A stretch of 33,379 nucleotides of DNA from Cyclobacteriaceae bacterium (lineage in GTDB: Bacteria; Bacteroidota; Bacteroidia; Cytophagales; Cyclobacteriaceae), in assembly GCA_024644875.1 (NCBI GenBank), contig JAHEGY010000047.1, positions 1 through 33,379 of the forward strand. The letters are read 5' to 3'. Position numbers and translations under genes: made by a program. Every line of letters starts with the position of its first letter. Positions within the stretch are counted from its first letter, which is position 1. Positions 16,878-25,531 of this stretch are shown here, in pieces. The notes beneath the pieces are model-generated. The model saw only the letters and a list, made by a program, of their open reading frames with translations. It searched no databases and was not told the origin of the DNA.

Positions 16878-16972
16878 AAATTACGGTATACTGAATAACT
16901 AAAACCCTAAAAATAAAGCCTGGAAAATCAAGACCCGGCAGGTTAAGATCCTGTACTTTAAGAAAAAAGAAA

Positions 16973-17485
16973 TCAGAGCATGGCTTTATAACCTTTTTCC
17001 TCAACCTCATCGGCTAAGGTCTCTACCTTTTCCCTCATTTTTTCTTTGAAATTCGCAAGTTTTTCAGCTACTTCAGGATCGCTGGCACCGATGATCTGTG
17101 CAGCTAAAATCCCGGCATTTCTTGATCCGTTCATTGCGACAGTAGCTACGGGTACGCCCGGAGGCATCTGCAGGATCGCCAATACAGCATCCAGTCCGCC
17201 AGGTGAATTACCAGCTATGATGGGAACTCCGATAATAGGTAAAGTAGTAAATGCGGCTACCACTCCAGGTAAGTGTGCGGCCATCCCGGCACCAGCGATT
17301 ATCACTTTTATCCCCCTTTTTTTTGCTCCTTCAGCAAGTTTCATAACCCTGTGCGGGGTACGATGAGCTGAAAGCGTTGTGAGCTCATACCCTATTCCCA
17401 ATTCTTCCAAGACCTCCGGGGCCCCTTTCATGATCGGTAAATCTGATTTACTTCCCATTAAAATGCTAACTAGTGGAGTGCTCAT
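16973..17485 (-). CDS. purE: N5-carboxyaminoimidazole ribonucleotide mutase
   Basis: 170 residues, class I PurE length. It moves the carboxyl group of N5-CAIR to give CAIR in purine biosynthesis. The conserved blocks SILMGSKSDLPIM (near the N-terminus), LSAHRTPHR (with the catalytic histidine), IIAGAGMAAHLPGVVAA and LAILQMPPGVPVATVA are all intact. The partner purK, usual in operons elsewhere, is not in this window. An upstream membrane protein gene in the same direction ends 83 bases before it, so they may be co-transcribed, but the gap could also hold a promoter. Confidence 0.95.
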   Translation of the reverse strand: MSTPLVSILMGSKSDLPIMKGAPEVLEELGIGYELTTLSAHRTPHRVMKLAEGAKKRGIKVIIAGAGMAAHLPGVVAAFTTLPIIGVPIIAGNSPGGLDAVLAILQMPPGVPVATVAMNGSRNAGILAAQIIGASDPEVAEKLANFKEKMREKVETLADEVEEKGYKAML

Positions 17486-17568
17486 ATTCTTTATTTTTTT
17501 TGAATTATTAATAAATATTGAATTCCGATCGATTCCTTGGGATAAAATAAATGAAAATTCTCTATATA

Positions 17569-18216
17569 TTACTTATAAATCAGTACAAAAAATATCAACC
17601 AGAGGAAAAACCAGAATACATAGGAAGTAAGCACAATATACAAGGATATATCAAACCGCTTACGTGAAAGGTATTGTATCCCATAAACCAGTATAACCCA
17701 GTAGAATAGTTCGAAAATATTAATTGCCTTCAAGGGGTAATGCCAGGCATCCGGCACTTCCTGGAAGTCAAACAGATTAATAAGAGATAAGGGGTAAAAA
17801 GCCCTTACATCCCATATCTCAGGATCAGTTTCTATAAACACAAACCATCCGATCTTAAGCAGTTCAGCACCAAAAAATATACATTCGGCGAACATTACCA
17901 AAGCCCACAACCTGGAGTAAATTACTTTATACCCGAACATAAAGCAACCTACCCACAAGATAAAGGCGATCACAGTAAACTTATACAGATAAACAATGGG
18001 GATTGAGAAATACTGAAGTGCATTTAGTAAATGATAAAATCCCATCTCACCTCTTTGCTCCAGAATCTCAAAAGCTGCAATCTGGCTTTCAATGAAACTT
18101 TTTTTAATGTAAAGCAGTAAAAAGGTTATCAGGCATAGAAAGACAAAAAAAAGTCTTTTATCTATTGCTGTAAATTCATCGAAAACGCCCTTAAGGGGAT
18201 TGTCGGATGTGCTCAT
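17569..18216 (-). CDS. Hypothetical polytopic membrane protein (215 aa)
   Basis: About five hydrophobic helices: LFFVFLCLITFLLLYI near the N-terminus, a pair around FSIPIVYLYKFTVIAFILWVG, one around ALVMFAECIFFGAELLKIGW, and two at the C-terminus (FELFYWVILVYGIQYL and VFWFFLWLIFFVLIY). Conserved-looking polar stretches are EILEQRGEMGFYHLLNALQ and FIETDPEIWDVRAFYPLSL. I recognise this as a Bacteroidota protein type without known function; it is not a transporter or enzyme family I can name. It is divergent from the TPR protein gene across about 144 bases. Confidence 0.75.
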   Translation of the reverse strand: MSTSDNPLKGVFDEFTAIDKRLFFVFLCLITFLLLYIKKSFIESQIAAFEILEQRGEMGFYHLLNALQYFSIPIVYLYKFTVIAFILWVGCFMFGYKVIYSRLWALVMFAECIFFGAELLKIGWFVFIETDPEIWDVRAFYPLSLINLFDFQEVPDAWHYPLKAINIFELFYWVILVYGIQYLSRKRFDISLYIVLTSYVFWFFLWLIFFVLIYK

Positions 18217-18360
18217 TATATTGACAAAGTCGAATTAATTTATGGTAAAACAAAACAAAAAAGTCCATATCATCTTATTAAATCTTTATAGAATTGATGT
18301 ATTCTTTCAATTTTTTAAAAATATATTTGTTTTACTATTAATATACTCCACAGATATTTG

Positions 18361-19536
18361 ATGTACCGGTTATTGTGGCTTTCTTTCATGATCTTGAATT
18401 TGGCTTTTACAGCAAAGGCTGAAAAGAATCCGGATGAAGATACGACACAACTTCTTCTGCTTGAGGATATAAATATTCAATTGGAAGCCACTCAGGCGAT
18501 CAACGATATGTATAATTTCGAATTTGAAAGGGCAGAACGGCAATATCGGTGGCTCAAACAGAAATATCCCAATCACCCTTTATCCTATTTCCTTCTCGCT
18601 TTGAGTGAATGGTGGAAAATAGCTGTAAATGTTGAAAATACGAGATACGATGAAAAGTTTGAAGCTTATCTTGATACAGCAATCATTAAGGCAGAGCTTA
18701 TTTACAGACTGCCACAGTTTAAAGTAGAAGGAGCTTTTTTCCAGGCTGCAGGCTGGGCATTCAAAGGAAGACTCTACGCAGAGCGGAGAAAATGGGGGAA
18801 AGCTGCCAGTGCTGCCCGAAGTTCATTAAAGTATCTGGACGATATTAAAGAAAAAGGCTATCTGAGTCCTGAACTTTTGTTTGGGGATGGACTTTACAAT
18901 TATTTTACTGTTTGGATAAGAGAAAATTATCCAATGCTTAAACCAATTATGGCCTTTTTCAAAAAAGGAGATAAAGAACTGGGATTAAAACAGCTGAGGA
19001 CAGTGGCATCCAATGCATTTTATACACGCACTGAGGCCCAGTATTTTCTAATGCGTATACTTGCTTCCGAGGAAAAAGATATGGGGGCAGCCATGCAGAT
19101 CTCTAAATATTTGCGTGATATATTCCCGCAAAATGCATTTTTTCATAGATATTATGCGCGTTTGTTATATACCACAGGGCAGATCCGGAAGACCGAATTC
19201 GAATCCTTGTCGATCATGGAGCGCATTGACAGTGGCCGCACCGGGTATGAAGAGGTTTCAGGACGATATGCGGCATTCTATCTTGGACAGATCTATGAGC
19301 AAAGACGGGATTTCGAAAAATCTAAATATTACTATAACCGGGCCCTTGAATTTGCTGAGGCCATTGGGGCCACGGAAACCGGATATTATCTTTATTCTCT
19401 CATTGGCTTAAGTGAGATCGCCACAGCGGAAGGGGATAAAAAAATGGCTAAGGAATACCTCAAAAGGATTAGAAAGGAATCCAAGAGAAAACATCCGGCC
19501 AATAAACGCGCACGAAGACAACTGAAGGATCTGTAA
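18361..19536 (+). CDS. Exported TPR-repeat protein
   Basis: 391 residues from the ATG at 18361 (a TTG immediately before is in frame). The N-terminus MYRLLWLSFMILNLAFTAKA is a signal peptide, so the protein is periplasmic or surface-exposed. Most of the rest is helical repeats of TPR type. Examples are FEFERAERQYRWLKQKYPNH near 55-75, AAFYLGQIYEQRRDFEKSKYYYNRALEFA near 305-335, and a final SLIGLSEIATAEGDKKMAKEYLKRI unit. The last 25 residues are strongly basic (RKESKRKHPANKRARRQLK). The stop codon overlaps the ATG of the next membrane protein gene (TAATG), so the two are translationally coupled and probably work together. Role unknown. Confidence 0.75.
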   Translation: MYRLLWLSFMILNLAFTAKAEKNPDEDTTQLLLLEDINIQLEATQAINDMYNFEFERAERQYRWLKQKYPNHPLSYFLLALSEWWKIAVNVENTRYDEKFEAYLDTAIIKAELIYRLPQFKVEGAFFQAAGWAFKGRLYAERRKWGKAASAARSSLKYLDDIKEKGYLSPELLFGDGLYNYFTVWIRENYPMLKPIMAFFKKGDKELGLKQLRTVASNAFYTRTEAQYFLMRILASEEKDMGAAMQISKYLRDIFPQNAFFHRYYARLLYTTGQIRKTEFESLSIMERIDSGRTGYEEVSGRYAAFYLGQIYEQRRDFEKSKYYYNRALEFAEAIGATETGYYLYSLIGLSEIATAEGDKKMAKEYLKRIRKESKRKHPANKRARRQLKDL

Positions 19537-20873
19537 TGAATCTGCAGGATTTAATTGTTACACCGATTTTACTTATCCTGGTTTATTTGCTGGCCATGAT
19601 CATCAGGAATAGGATCACGGATGGCGTGAACAGAAAATATTTTATACCTGGTCTTACCTTAAAGATCATTGGAGCGATCAGCCTGGGTTTAATTTATCAG
19701 TTTTATTATAAGGGAGGGGATACCTTAAATTATTTTGACAGTGGTTCAAAATATATCTGGGAAGCATTCCGGGATTCACCGGTCAAGGGCTTACAATTGA
19801 TGTTTGCAAATGGGGAGTATAATCCGGAAACCTTTCAATACGCTACAGAGATCATGTATTACAATGACCTTCCTTCTTATTTTGTGGTCCGTGTCGCCAG
19901 CTTTTTTGATTTATTTACATTTCATACATATTCAGCAACAGCAGTATTATTTGCGGTATTCAGTTTTAGTGGATTATGGGCCATGTACACCGTGTTTTAC
20001 CGGATGCTGCCGAAGATGCATTTGCAATTAGCAATAGCCATATTTTTTATACCTTCTGTCTTTTTCTGGGGATCTGGTATATTAAAAGATACAATAACCC
20101 TGGGTGCCTTAGGTTGGGGGATATATTCTTTTGCTGAGATATTTATGTTTAGGAGGAATTTTCTGCTTGGGTCTGTAATGCTATTATTTTCTTTTTTCAT
20201 GATATATGAAATTAAGATCTATATTCTATTATGCCTTGTGCCGGCTTTAATGATCTGGTTCTACCTGTCAACCCTGGGTAAACTTAAGAACCTTGTATTA
20301 AAGACAATGATCCTTCCTTTTACGATCGTTTTACTATTTATCGGAGGATATTATTCAGTAAAGCTCATTGGTCAGGAAAATCACAGATATAATCTTGAAA
20401 GGCTTTCTTATACGGCTGAATCAACAGCGCGCTGGTTGAGTTATGTGAGTGAAAGAGAGGAAGGATCCGGGTATACCCTGGGAGATTTTGACTATTCTCC
20501 TGCCGGAATAATGAGGAAAACCCCGGCAGCCATTTGGGTAACGCTTTTTCGTCCCTATTTATGGGAAGCCAAAAACCTGGTTATGTTTCTTTCCGCTATT
20601 GAAAGTGCTCTGCTTTTCATTTTTACATTGTTTGTGATAGGGCATGCCATGACAGAAAGAAGAATTATTATGTTAATTTCAAATCCTATTGTTGTTTTCT
20701 GTCTCGTTTTCTCTATTACCTTTGCTTTTGCGATCGGATTATCAACCTATAACTTCGGCACGCTGGTAAGGTATAAAATTCCCATGTTGCCATTATACAT
20801 GATTGCCATGTTCATGTTACTTTCTTATTCAAAGAGACCCAGGAAGTTTGTAGCATTTACTTCCAAAGAATAA
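19536..20873 (+). CDS. Polytopic membrane protein, possible GT-C or polymerase type
   Basis: 445 residues with roughly ten membrane helices. The first extracytoplasmic loop contains YKGGDTLNYFDSGSKY, with an aspartate in the place where GT-C glycosyltransferases carry their catalytic acidic residue. A later loop contains FFIPSVFFWGSGILKDTITLGALGW. A large loop near residues 280-330 (ENHRYNLERLSYTAESTAR and nearby) has the look of polysaccharide polymerase or ligase loops. This is inference from pattern; I do not recognise the family firmly. The start codon overlaps the stop of the TPR protein gene by one base, and the 3' end overlaps a convergent glycosyltransferase gene by 49 bases, which fits an exopolysaccharide or glycan-assembly context. 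Confidence 0.7.
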   Translation: MNLQDLIVTPILLILVYLLAMIIRNRITDGVNRKYFIPGLTLKIIGAISLGLIYQFYYKGGDTLNYFDSGSKYIWEAFRDSPVKGLQLMFANGEYNPETFQYATEIMYYNDLPSYFVVRVASFFDLFTFHTYSATAVLFAVFSFSGLWAMYTVFYRMLPKMHLQLAIAIFFIPSVFFWGSGILKDTITLGALGWGIYSFAEIFMFRRNFLLGSVMLLFSFFMIYEIKIYILLCLVPALMIWFYLSTLGKLKNLVLKTMILPFTIVLLFIGGYYSVKLIGQENHRYNLERLSYTAESTARWLSYVSEREEGSGYTLGDFDYSPAGIMRKTPAAIWVTLFRPYLWEAKNLVMFLSAIESALLFIFTLFVIGHAMTERRIIMLISNPIVVFCLVFSITFAFAIGLSTYNFGTLVRYKIPMLPLYMIAMFMLLSYSKRPRKFVAFTSKE

Positions 20874-21904
20874 TGATTGACCAGGGTTGTTCGTCCCTTA
20901 TTTCCTATCTCTTCCCTTAGCTCTCCCGAATTAATTAACATATCTATATTCCCGATCCATTCTTCCTCCGTAGTGCATAAATATCCATTATTGCCGTGAC
21001 TGATCAAATTATTATTTAAGCCAACAGGAGAAGCAACTGCCGGTATTCCCAGCGCAAAGTACTGCAGAATCTTGAACCCGCATTTTCCCTCAGCCCAGGG
21101 GTTCGAAGGTAAAGGCATCAATCCCACATCGATCCCTGCCAGGTCCTTGAATTCTGTAGATTTATTCCAGGTAAGAAACTCCAGGTTAGGTATGTTCCAG
21201 TCTGGTCTTTTATTACAGATAATCCGAATAACCAATTGTGGGTATTTCTCTATAATCTTCTCCAGGGCAGATCTTATTGATAATAGATAAGGTAAAGTAG
21301 AATGTGTTCCTGTCCACCCCAATGTTACGGGGAGATTCCTGTCCGTTTTTTTTATCGGATTCCATATGCTGGTATCAATGGTTGTCGGAATAATCGAAAC
21401 CTGTGAGTTATATTTCCTCACATTCGAAGCCAGGTATTCATTACAACAGCTGATCTTATGGCTCCATTTGCATATTTTAAAGACTTTTTGGGGCATTTTT
21501 AATTTTGAAATGAATTTGTTCTCCTCAGATGTGTTTTCAAGCCAGATGGCATCGTCAAAATCATATATGATCTTTTTTTGCATGATTTTAGATAGGATCC
21601 ATTCATATATAGGCGGGCCCAGTGGGGTTGCTTCCCTGTGAATAAATACATAGTCTGCCTTAAGAGCAAAAAAGATGTGCATATTTCTTTTTATGAATCC
21701 CCATAAGATCCCGGTCAGTTTCTGAAAGTATTTATCGGGCTGATATAATAGTTTAAATGTTTTTGCTGAGTAGAAAGACTTTTGCAGAAATTTATAATTA
21801 TTCTCTCCAAGGGTACTGAAATATTGTTCAAATCTGAACCTCTGTGAGGCCACTTCATCAAAGGGATAAGGACATAGGAATAAAATTTTTGTCTTCTTGG
21901 CCAA
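20825..21904 (-). CDS. Glycosyltransferase, GT4-like
   Basis: 359 residues with a GT-B fold. The N-terminal domain begins KILFLCPYPFDEVASQRFRFEQY. A middle block, VFIHREATPLGPPIYEW, then KKIIYDFDDAIWL, is common in Bacteroidota GT4 enzymes. The C-terminal domain has VTLGWTGTHSTLPYL, DVGLMPLPSNPWAEGKCGFKILQYFALGIPAVAS, and a closing NHYSLEVNATNFLGLFE. The usual EX7E donor motif is represented by EGKCGFKILQY, with the first glutamate present and the second replaced. It probably transfers a sugar to a surface glycan; donor and acceptor are unknown. Its last 49 bases overlap the convergent membrane protein gene, and both C-termini look natural. Confidence 0.82.
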   Translation of the reverse strand: MAKKTKILFLCPYPFDEVASQRFRFEQYFSTLGENNYKFLQKSFYSAKTFKLLYQPDKYFQKLTGILWGFIKRNMHIFFALKADYVFIHREATPLGPPIYEWILSKIMQKKIIYDFDDAIWLENTSEENKFISKLKMPQKVFKICKWSHKISCCNEYLASNVRKYNSQVSIIPTTIDTSIWNPIKKTDRNLPVTLGWTGTHSTLPYLLSIRSALEKIIEKYPQLVIRIICNKRPDWNIPNLEFLTWNKSTEFKDLAGIDVGLMPLPSNPWAEGKCGFKILQYFALGIPAVASPVGLNNNLISHGNNGYLCTTEEEWIGNIDMLINSGELREEIGNKGRTTLVNHYSLEVNATNFLGLFE

Positions 21905-22013
21905 GGTTAATAATTCCGGTTTATCATGTTCCCAACCCGGGATTAATTGTGAAGATAATTAAATAATTAACATTAAATAAAATACCCGCCGAGGCAACCT
22001 GCTTGAAAACAAT

Positions 22014-22034
22014 TTTATGCCGGATATGCATAAA
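22014..22034. promoter_or_regulatory. Inverted repeat TTTATGC-N7-GCATAAA, possible operator
   Basis: Perfect 7-bp arms (22014-22020 and 22028-22034) separated by CGGATAT. It lies about 60-80 bases upstream of the ATG of the secreted hypothetical gene, where an operator would be expected. No T run follows. No regulator gene is adjacent, so the binding protein is unknown. Confidence 0.35.
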
Positions 22035-22094
22035 TCCTTTAAATGTGTTAACTTGTTTATTCGACCCGGTTAGAAATATAATTTATTACGAAGT

Positions 22095-22700
22095 ATGAAA
22101 AGACTGATCTTTCTCACTTTTTTATTTATGCCATTAATGGTTTGTGCACAGGATGTGATTGTTCTGAAAGATAAAAGTACAATATCTGCCAGAGTAGTGG
22201 AAGAAGACAAGGAATCTGTATTGTTTATCCAGCAGGATGATCCTGAAAAAAAAGTAAAAGAATTGTCAAAGGACGGGATCAGGAAGGTAAAATATGAGAA
22301 AAAACCTGCTTCCACCAATCTGATAAAAGTCGTACATGATTCACTCGTCAATGAATTCCTTTTAAATGATATTATCAATCAATTCATTGAAGCTGGGTAT
22401 ATAATTGAATCCTTTGATAATAAATACTATACTGTCAGCACAAATTCAGTTAAAGAAGAACGGTTCACTGCTGAAATAGTGGAGAACACTGCAAATTTCA
22501 GATGTTTTTATTTCCCTCAGGATACTGAAGATTATCCACCCAATGCTGCCGCAAGGGTTGTATGGGGAATAAAACCAGAGCCTGGTGAGAAGACCGGAAC
22601 TTCTGGTAGTGCTGCCTTTAAGAAACTGGATGCATTCTGCAGAGCTTATCTAAAGAATGAGCAATGTGTTATGGAATATTTTACTGAATCCAGCAATTAG
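22095..22700 (+). CDS. Secreted hypothetical protein (201 aa)
   Basis: Signal peptide MKRLIFLTFLFMPLMVCAQ, then DVIVLKDKSTISARVVEED and KVKELSKDGIRKVKYEKK. This is a beta-rich opening often seen in uncharacterised Bacteroidota envelope proteins. The middle segment (residues about 75-160) is mixed alpha/beta: LLNDIINQFIEAGYIIESFDNKYYTVST, then FTAEIVENTANFRCFYF. A tail with conserved-looking AARVVWGIKPEPGEKTGTSGS follows. No catalytic motif is evident. It stands alone, with an inverted repeat in its upstream region and a shared terminator behind it. Function unknown. Confidence 0.7.
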   Translation: MKRLIFLTFLFMPLMVCAQDVIVLKDKSTISARVVEEDKESVLFIQQDDPEKKVKELSKDGIRKVKYEKKPASTNLIKVVHDSLVNEFLLNDIINQFIEAGYIIESFDNKYYTVSTNSVKEERFTAEIVENTANFRCFYFPQDTEDYPPNAAARVVWGIKPEPGEKTGTSGSAAFKKLDAFCRAYLKNEQCVMEYFTESSN

Positions 22701-22754
22701 AATATGAGTTAAAGACTGGTTTCCACTTGTAGGCAGCTTCCGATCGAAATGAAG

Positions 22755-22793
22755 AAAACCCCTGAGAAATTAACGGATATTCCTCAGGGCTTT
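22755..22793. terminator. Bidirectional terminator between convergent genes
   Basis: A 7-bp GC-rich stem, CCCTGAG (22760-22766) and CTCAGGG (22783-22789), with a 16-base loop. AAAA lies on the left and TTT on the right, and these pair after one mismatch. It sits between the plus-strand hypothetical gene and the minus-strand isomerase-like gene, so it can serve both. The T tract is short, so efficiency is uncertain. Confidence 0.65.
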
Positions 22794-22817
22794 CATTTGT
22801 AGGATGATACACTTGCA

Positions 22818-23786
22818 TTAAACGTATCCCCATTGATTTATAATTTCCAGGTCTTCTTTCATGCAATTGAGTGGTGTTTTCCCCTGGTATGATTCCTGCT
22901 CGATTATAAATAACCAGGTTCCCTGTTCTTTGCTCATATCCGTTACTTCCCTGGTGCCTACCAGCCCTTTTCCCAATATGGTACTTTCAAATCCATGCCC
23001 ATCTTCGGACTCACTCTTAATCATGTCTTTTACATGTATTGTCTCAAACCTGCCAGGATATTTAAGGATAATATCTTTCGCTTTTGCACCGGCAATATAC
23101 ATGTTACCTACATCCAGTTGAATGCCCACTTTATCCGGGTCAGTGTTCTTAAGCATTATGTCGAACATAATTTCCCCATTAAGAATTTCACTGAACTCAA
23201 AATCATGATTGTGGTATCCAAATTTCATCCCCGATTTCTGACATAATTCGCCGCACTTGTTGAACACTTCCAGGAAGCCCATCAAGGCATCGTAGGAACT
23301 CCAGAAACTATCATCCAGCCAGGGACTTACCACAAATTTCTGCCCCATCGTCGCGGCATCTTCTATGGTATACTTCCATGCATCAGTAAAATCATTATTG
23401 CTGACATCCCAATGGTCCTTGCCAAGAACCGTATGCCCACTTGGCATTTGCATACCGAGATCGGCCAATACCTTTTTAAATTCAAGGGCAGGGTAACCAT
23501 AAAACTTTCGGTCATTATAATCAGCATGTTCCACATATTTGTACCCCATCTCCGCCAGTTTAGTGAGTGTAGCCAAGGGATCATTTTTCATGTCCTCTCT
23601 TACACAATACAGTTGTACAGCTACTACCTGATCTGTAGTAGCAGTTGTGGCAACTTGTTCAGCAGTAGCGGCTGCCTGTTTAGATGAGGTTCCCGAACCG
23701 CATGAAAACAGTGAATTGGACACCAGGGTGGTCCCTGCTGCAGCAAGCGCACCATTCTTTAAAAATTCTCTTCTTGATTTTTTCAT
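22818..23786 (-). CDS. Tat-exported sugar phosphate isomerase/epimerase-like protein
   Basis: 322 residues. The N-terminus has the twin-arginine signal SRREFLKNGALAAAG followed by a lipobox-like SLFSC, so it is folded in the cytoplasm and exported, perhaps lipid-anchored. The rest is a xylose isomerase-like TIM barrel (AP_endonuc_2): VVAVQLYCVREDM, GYKYVEHADY, FGYHNHDFEF with metal-ligand residues, GIQLDVGNMYIAGA, and FETIHVKDM. Related proteins isomerise or epimerise sugars or inositols, often 3-keto-glycosides in Bacteroidota; the substrate here is not assigned. It is monocistronic with a terminator behind it, and is divergent from the DUF418 gene. Confidence 0.88.
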   Translation of the reverse strand: MKKSRREFLKNGALAAAGTTLVSNSLFSCGSGTSSKQAAATAEQVATTATTDQVVAVQLYCVREDMKNDPLATLTKLAEMGYKYVEHADYNDRKFYGYPALEFKKVLADLGMQMPSGHTVLGKDHWDVSNNDFTDAWKYTIEDAATMGQKFVVSPWLDDSFWSSYDALMGFLEVFNKCGELCQKSGMKFGYHNHDFEFSEILNGEIMFDIMLKNTDPDKVGIQLDVGNMYIAGAKAKDIILKYPGRFETIHVKDMIKSESEDGHGFESTILGKGLVGTREVTDMSKEQGTWLFIIEQESYQGKTPLNCMKEDLEIINQWGYV

Positions 23787-24029
23787 TATTAATATGATTA
23801 ATGGTATAAAAAAATTCCTCTAAAAAAATATAGTGATTATGGAGGGTTGAATTTATAAAAAGATTATGAAGAATGTTAGTAGAAAAAGAAAAATCGGGTA
23901 AATGTATGCTTGATATCAGCCAGCAAATATAAAAATTTACCAATTTGAAAGCCCGCCTGAATTGTATATCAGTTTTTTTTAATAAATTGTCCGGTTATTT
24001 ACCATTAAACCAAACTAAAAACTACTCTG
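23787..24029. other. Divergent promoter region
   Basis: 243 bases between the Tat-exported protein gene and the DUF418 gene. It is very AT-rich, with several A and T runs typical of promoter DNA in this phylum. No palindrome or ORF of note was seen. Confidence 0.3.
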
Positions 24030-25373
24030 ATGAAAGGTTACAAAGAACCCCTTTTTACGCCTGTTGAGATAACAAGGCGAATTGTTTCAATCGATATTCT
24101 AAGAGGAATTGCCGTTTTTGGGATTCTCCTCATGAATATAGCAGGAATGGGATTGCCGGCCCCGGCGTATGGGGACCCATCCATAGCAGGAGGATCTGAA
24201 GGCTGGAATCTGAATGTTTGGATCATGAATAATCTCTTTTTTGAAGGGACTATGCGGGCAATATTCTCAATGTTATTTGGGGCTGGATTTATTTTGTTAA
24301 CAACAAGAATAGAAGCAAAAGGTGGTGGTGCGGTAACGGCAGATGTTTATTACAGAAGGACCATCTGGCTTTTAATATTCGGATTGGTCCACGGGTATCT
24401 ATTGCTGTGGGTTGGTGATATCTTGTATGCCTATGGCTTAATGGGGATGTTTTTATATCCCTTCAGGAACGTAACACCTTATAAATTATTCTTTGCCGGC
24501 CTGGTACTTTTAATTATCGGAAGTGGCCTTGATATCAAAGATTATATTATCGATAGTGAAACCTATAGAAAGGCGAATATAGCCCAGGCTGCCATTGATC
24601 AGGGTGAAGAGCCTGATAAGGAATACAAAAAGGCGCTGGAAGCCTGGAAAGCCATTGAAAAAGAAGCAAAGCCATCAGAGGAGGAGATCCAGGAAAGAAT
24701 TGAAAGCAGGCATAAGGGATATTTCTCCATTGTAAAATCACTGGCACCTATAAATGCTAAATTTCAATCGGAGTTTACTTACCGGTATGATGTATGGGAC
24801 ATTTTAAGTATGATGCTTATAGGAATTGCCCTATTCAGATACAGTGTATTTAAAGCAGAGAAATCGTTCCGGTTTTACTGGATGATGATATTGATCGGAT
24901 ACCCGGTTGGAATTGGTATAAATTTATATGAGACCAATCTCATCATCTCGAATAATTTTGAGATCCTGGCGTTTGAGAAAGCCGGTATGACTTATAATAT
25001 AGGACGTTTCTTTACAGCTATGGGGCATATTGGCCTGGTGATGATCTTTTGTAAGGCCAACCTGTTAAAAGGACTTTCAAGGCGCTTGGCCGCAGTCGGG
25101 AAAATGGCCCTCACCAATTATATTATGCATACTGTAATTACAGGTATAATATTTCTCGGATTTGGATTCAGCCTGTTCGGTAAATTGGAGAGGCACCAGT
25201 TATATTTTGTCGTTATTGGAATATGGATACTCCAGTTAATACTAAGTCCACTCTGGTTAAAATATTTTAAAATGGGTCCCCTCGAATGGTTCTGGAGATG
25301 GTTGATATACAAACAGCAGCCTGAATTGGCCAAACATTCACCCTTGAGGCAGGACAGTTCTGAATCCGGTTGA
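24030..25373 (+). CDS. DUF418 family membrane protein
   Basis: 447 residues with about eight membrane helices. The N-terminal signature RIVSIDILRGIAVFGILLMNI is the hallmark of the DUF418/DUF1624 acyltransferase-like membrane group. It is followed by FEGTMRAIFSMLFGAGFILLT, a FGLVHGYLLLWVGDILYAYGLMG block with a conserved histidine, and C-terminal AVGKMALTNYIMHT. A charged helical insertion (residues about 185-240, rich in E and K) separates the two membrane halves, probably on one side of the membrane. No biochemical function is established for the family. A pair of perfect palindromes lies 38 and 90 bases downstream of its stop codon. Confidence 0.88.
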   Translation: MKGYKEPLFTPVEITRRIVSIDILRGIAVFGILLMNIAGMGLPAPAYGDPSIAGGSEGWNLNVWIMNNLFFEGTMRAIFSMLFGAGFILLTTRIEAKGGGAVTADVYYRRTIWLLIFGLVHGYLLLWVGDILYAYGLMGMFLYPFRNVTPYKLFFAGLVLLIIGSGLDIKDYIIDSETYRKANIAQAAIDQGEEPDKEYKKALEAWKAIEKEAKPSEEEIQERIESRHKGYFSIVKSLAPINAKFQSEFTYRYDVWDILSMMLIGIALFRYSVFKAEKSFRFYWMMILIGYPVGIGINLYETNLIISNNFEILAFEKAGMTYNIGRFFTAMGHIGLVMIFCKANLLKGLSRRLAAVGKMALTNYIMHTVITGIIFLGFGFSLFGKLERHQLYFVVIGIWILQLILSPLWLKYFKMGPLEWFWRWLIYKQQPELAKHSPLRQDSSESG

Positions 25374-25410
25374 CGAACCTGCAATTCATTTATACTGTTA
25401 AGCAGGATGA

Positions 25411-25436
25411 AATTAAACAGACCGGTCTGTTTAATT
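25411..25436. promoter_or_regulatory. 26-bp perfect palindrome, TetR-operator-like (copy 1)
   Basis: AATTAAACAGACC followed by its exact complement. The core ACAGACCGGTCTGT has the form of a TetR-family operator. It shares the 16-bp core AGACCGGTCT with flanks with the second copy; the two differ only at symmetric positions. It sits between the 3' ends of two convergent genes, an odd place for an operator. As RNA it could also form an 11-bp stem with a CCGG loop, but there is no T run. Confidence 0.7.
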
Positions 25437-25462
25437 CGGACTTATGTAAAGCTTCGTGGCAA

Positions 25463-25488
25463 AATTAGACAGACCGGTCTGTCTAATT
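25463..25488. promoter_or_regulatory. 26-bp perfect palindrome, TetR-operator-like (copy 2)
   Basis: AATTAGACAGACC followed by its exact complement. The difference from copy 1 is one base per arm (A to G at mirrored positions), so symmetry was kept while sequence changed. The spacer between copies is also 26 bases, and the centres lie 52 bases apart, close to five helical turns, so both sites face the same side of the DNA. No TetR-type gene is present in the window. Confidence 0.7.
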
Positions 25489-25531
25489 AAGCATTATGGT
25501 AAATCCGGTTCAGAATTCCGGTTGTTAGGAT

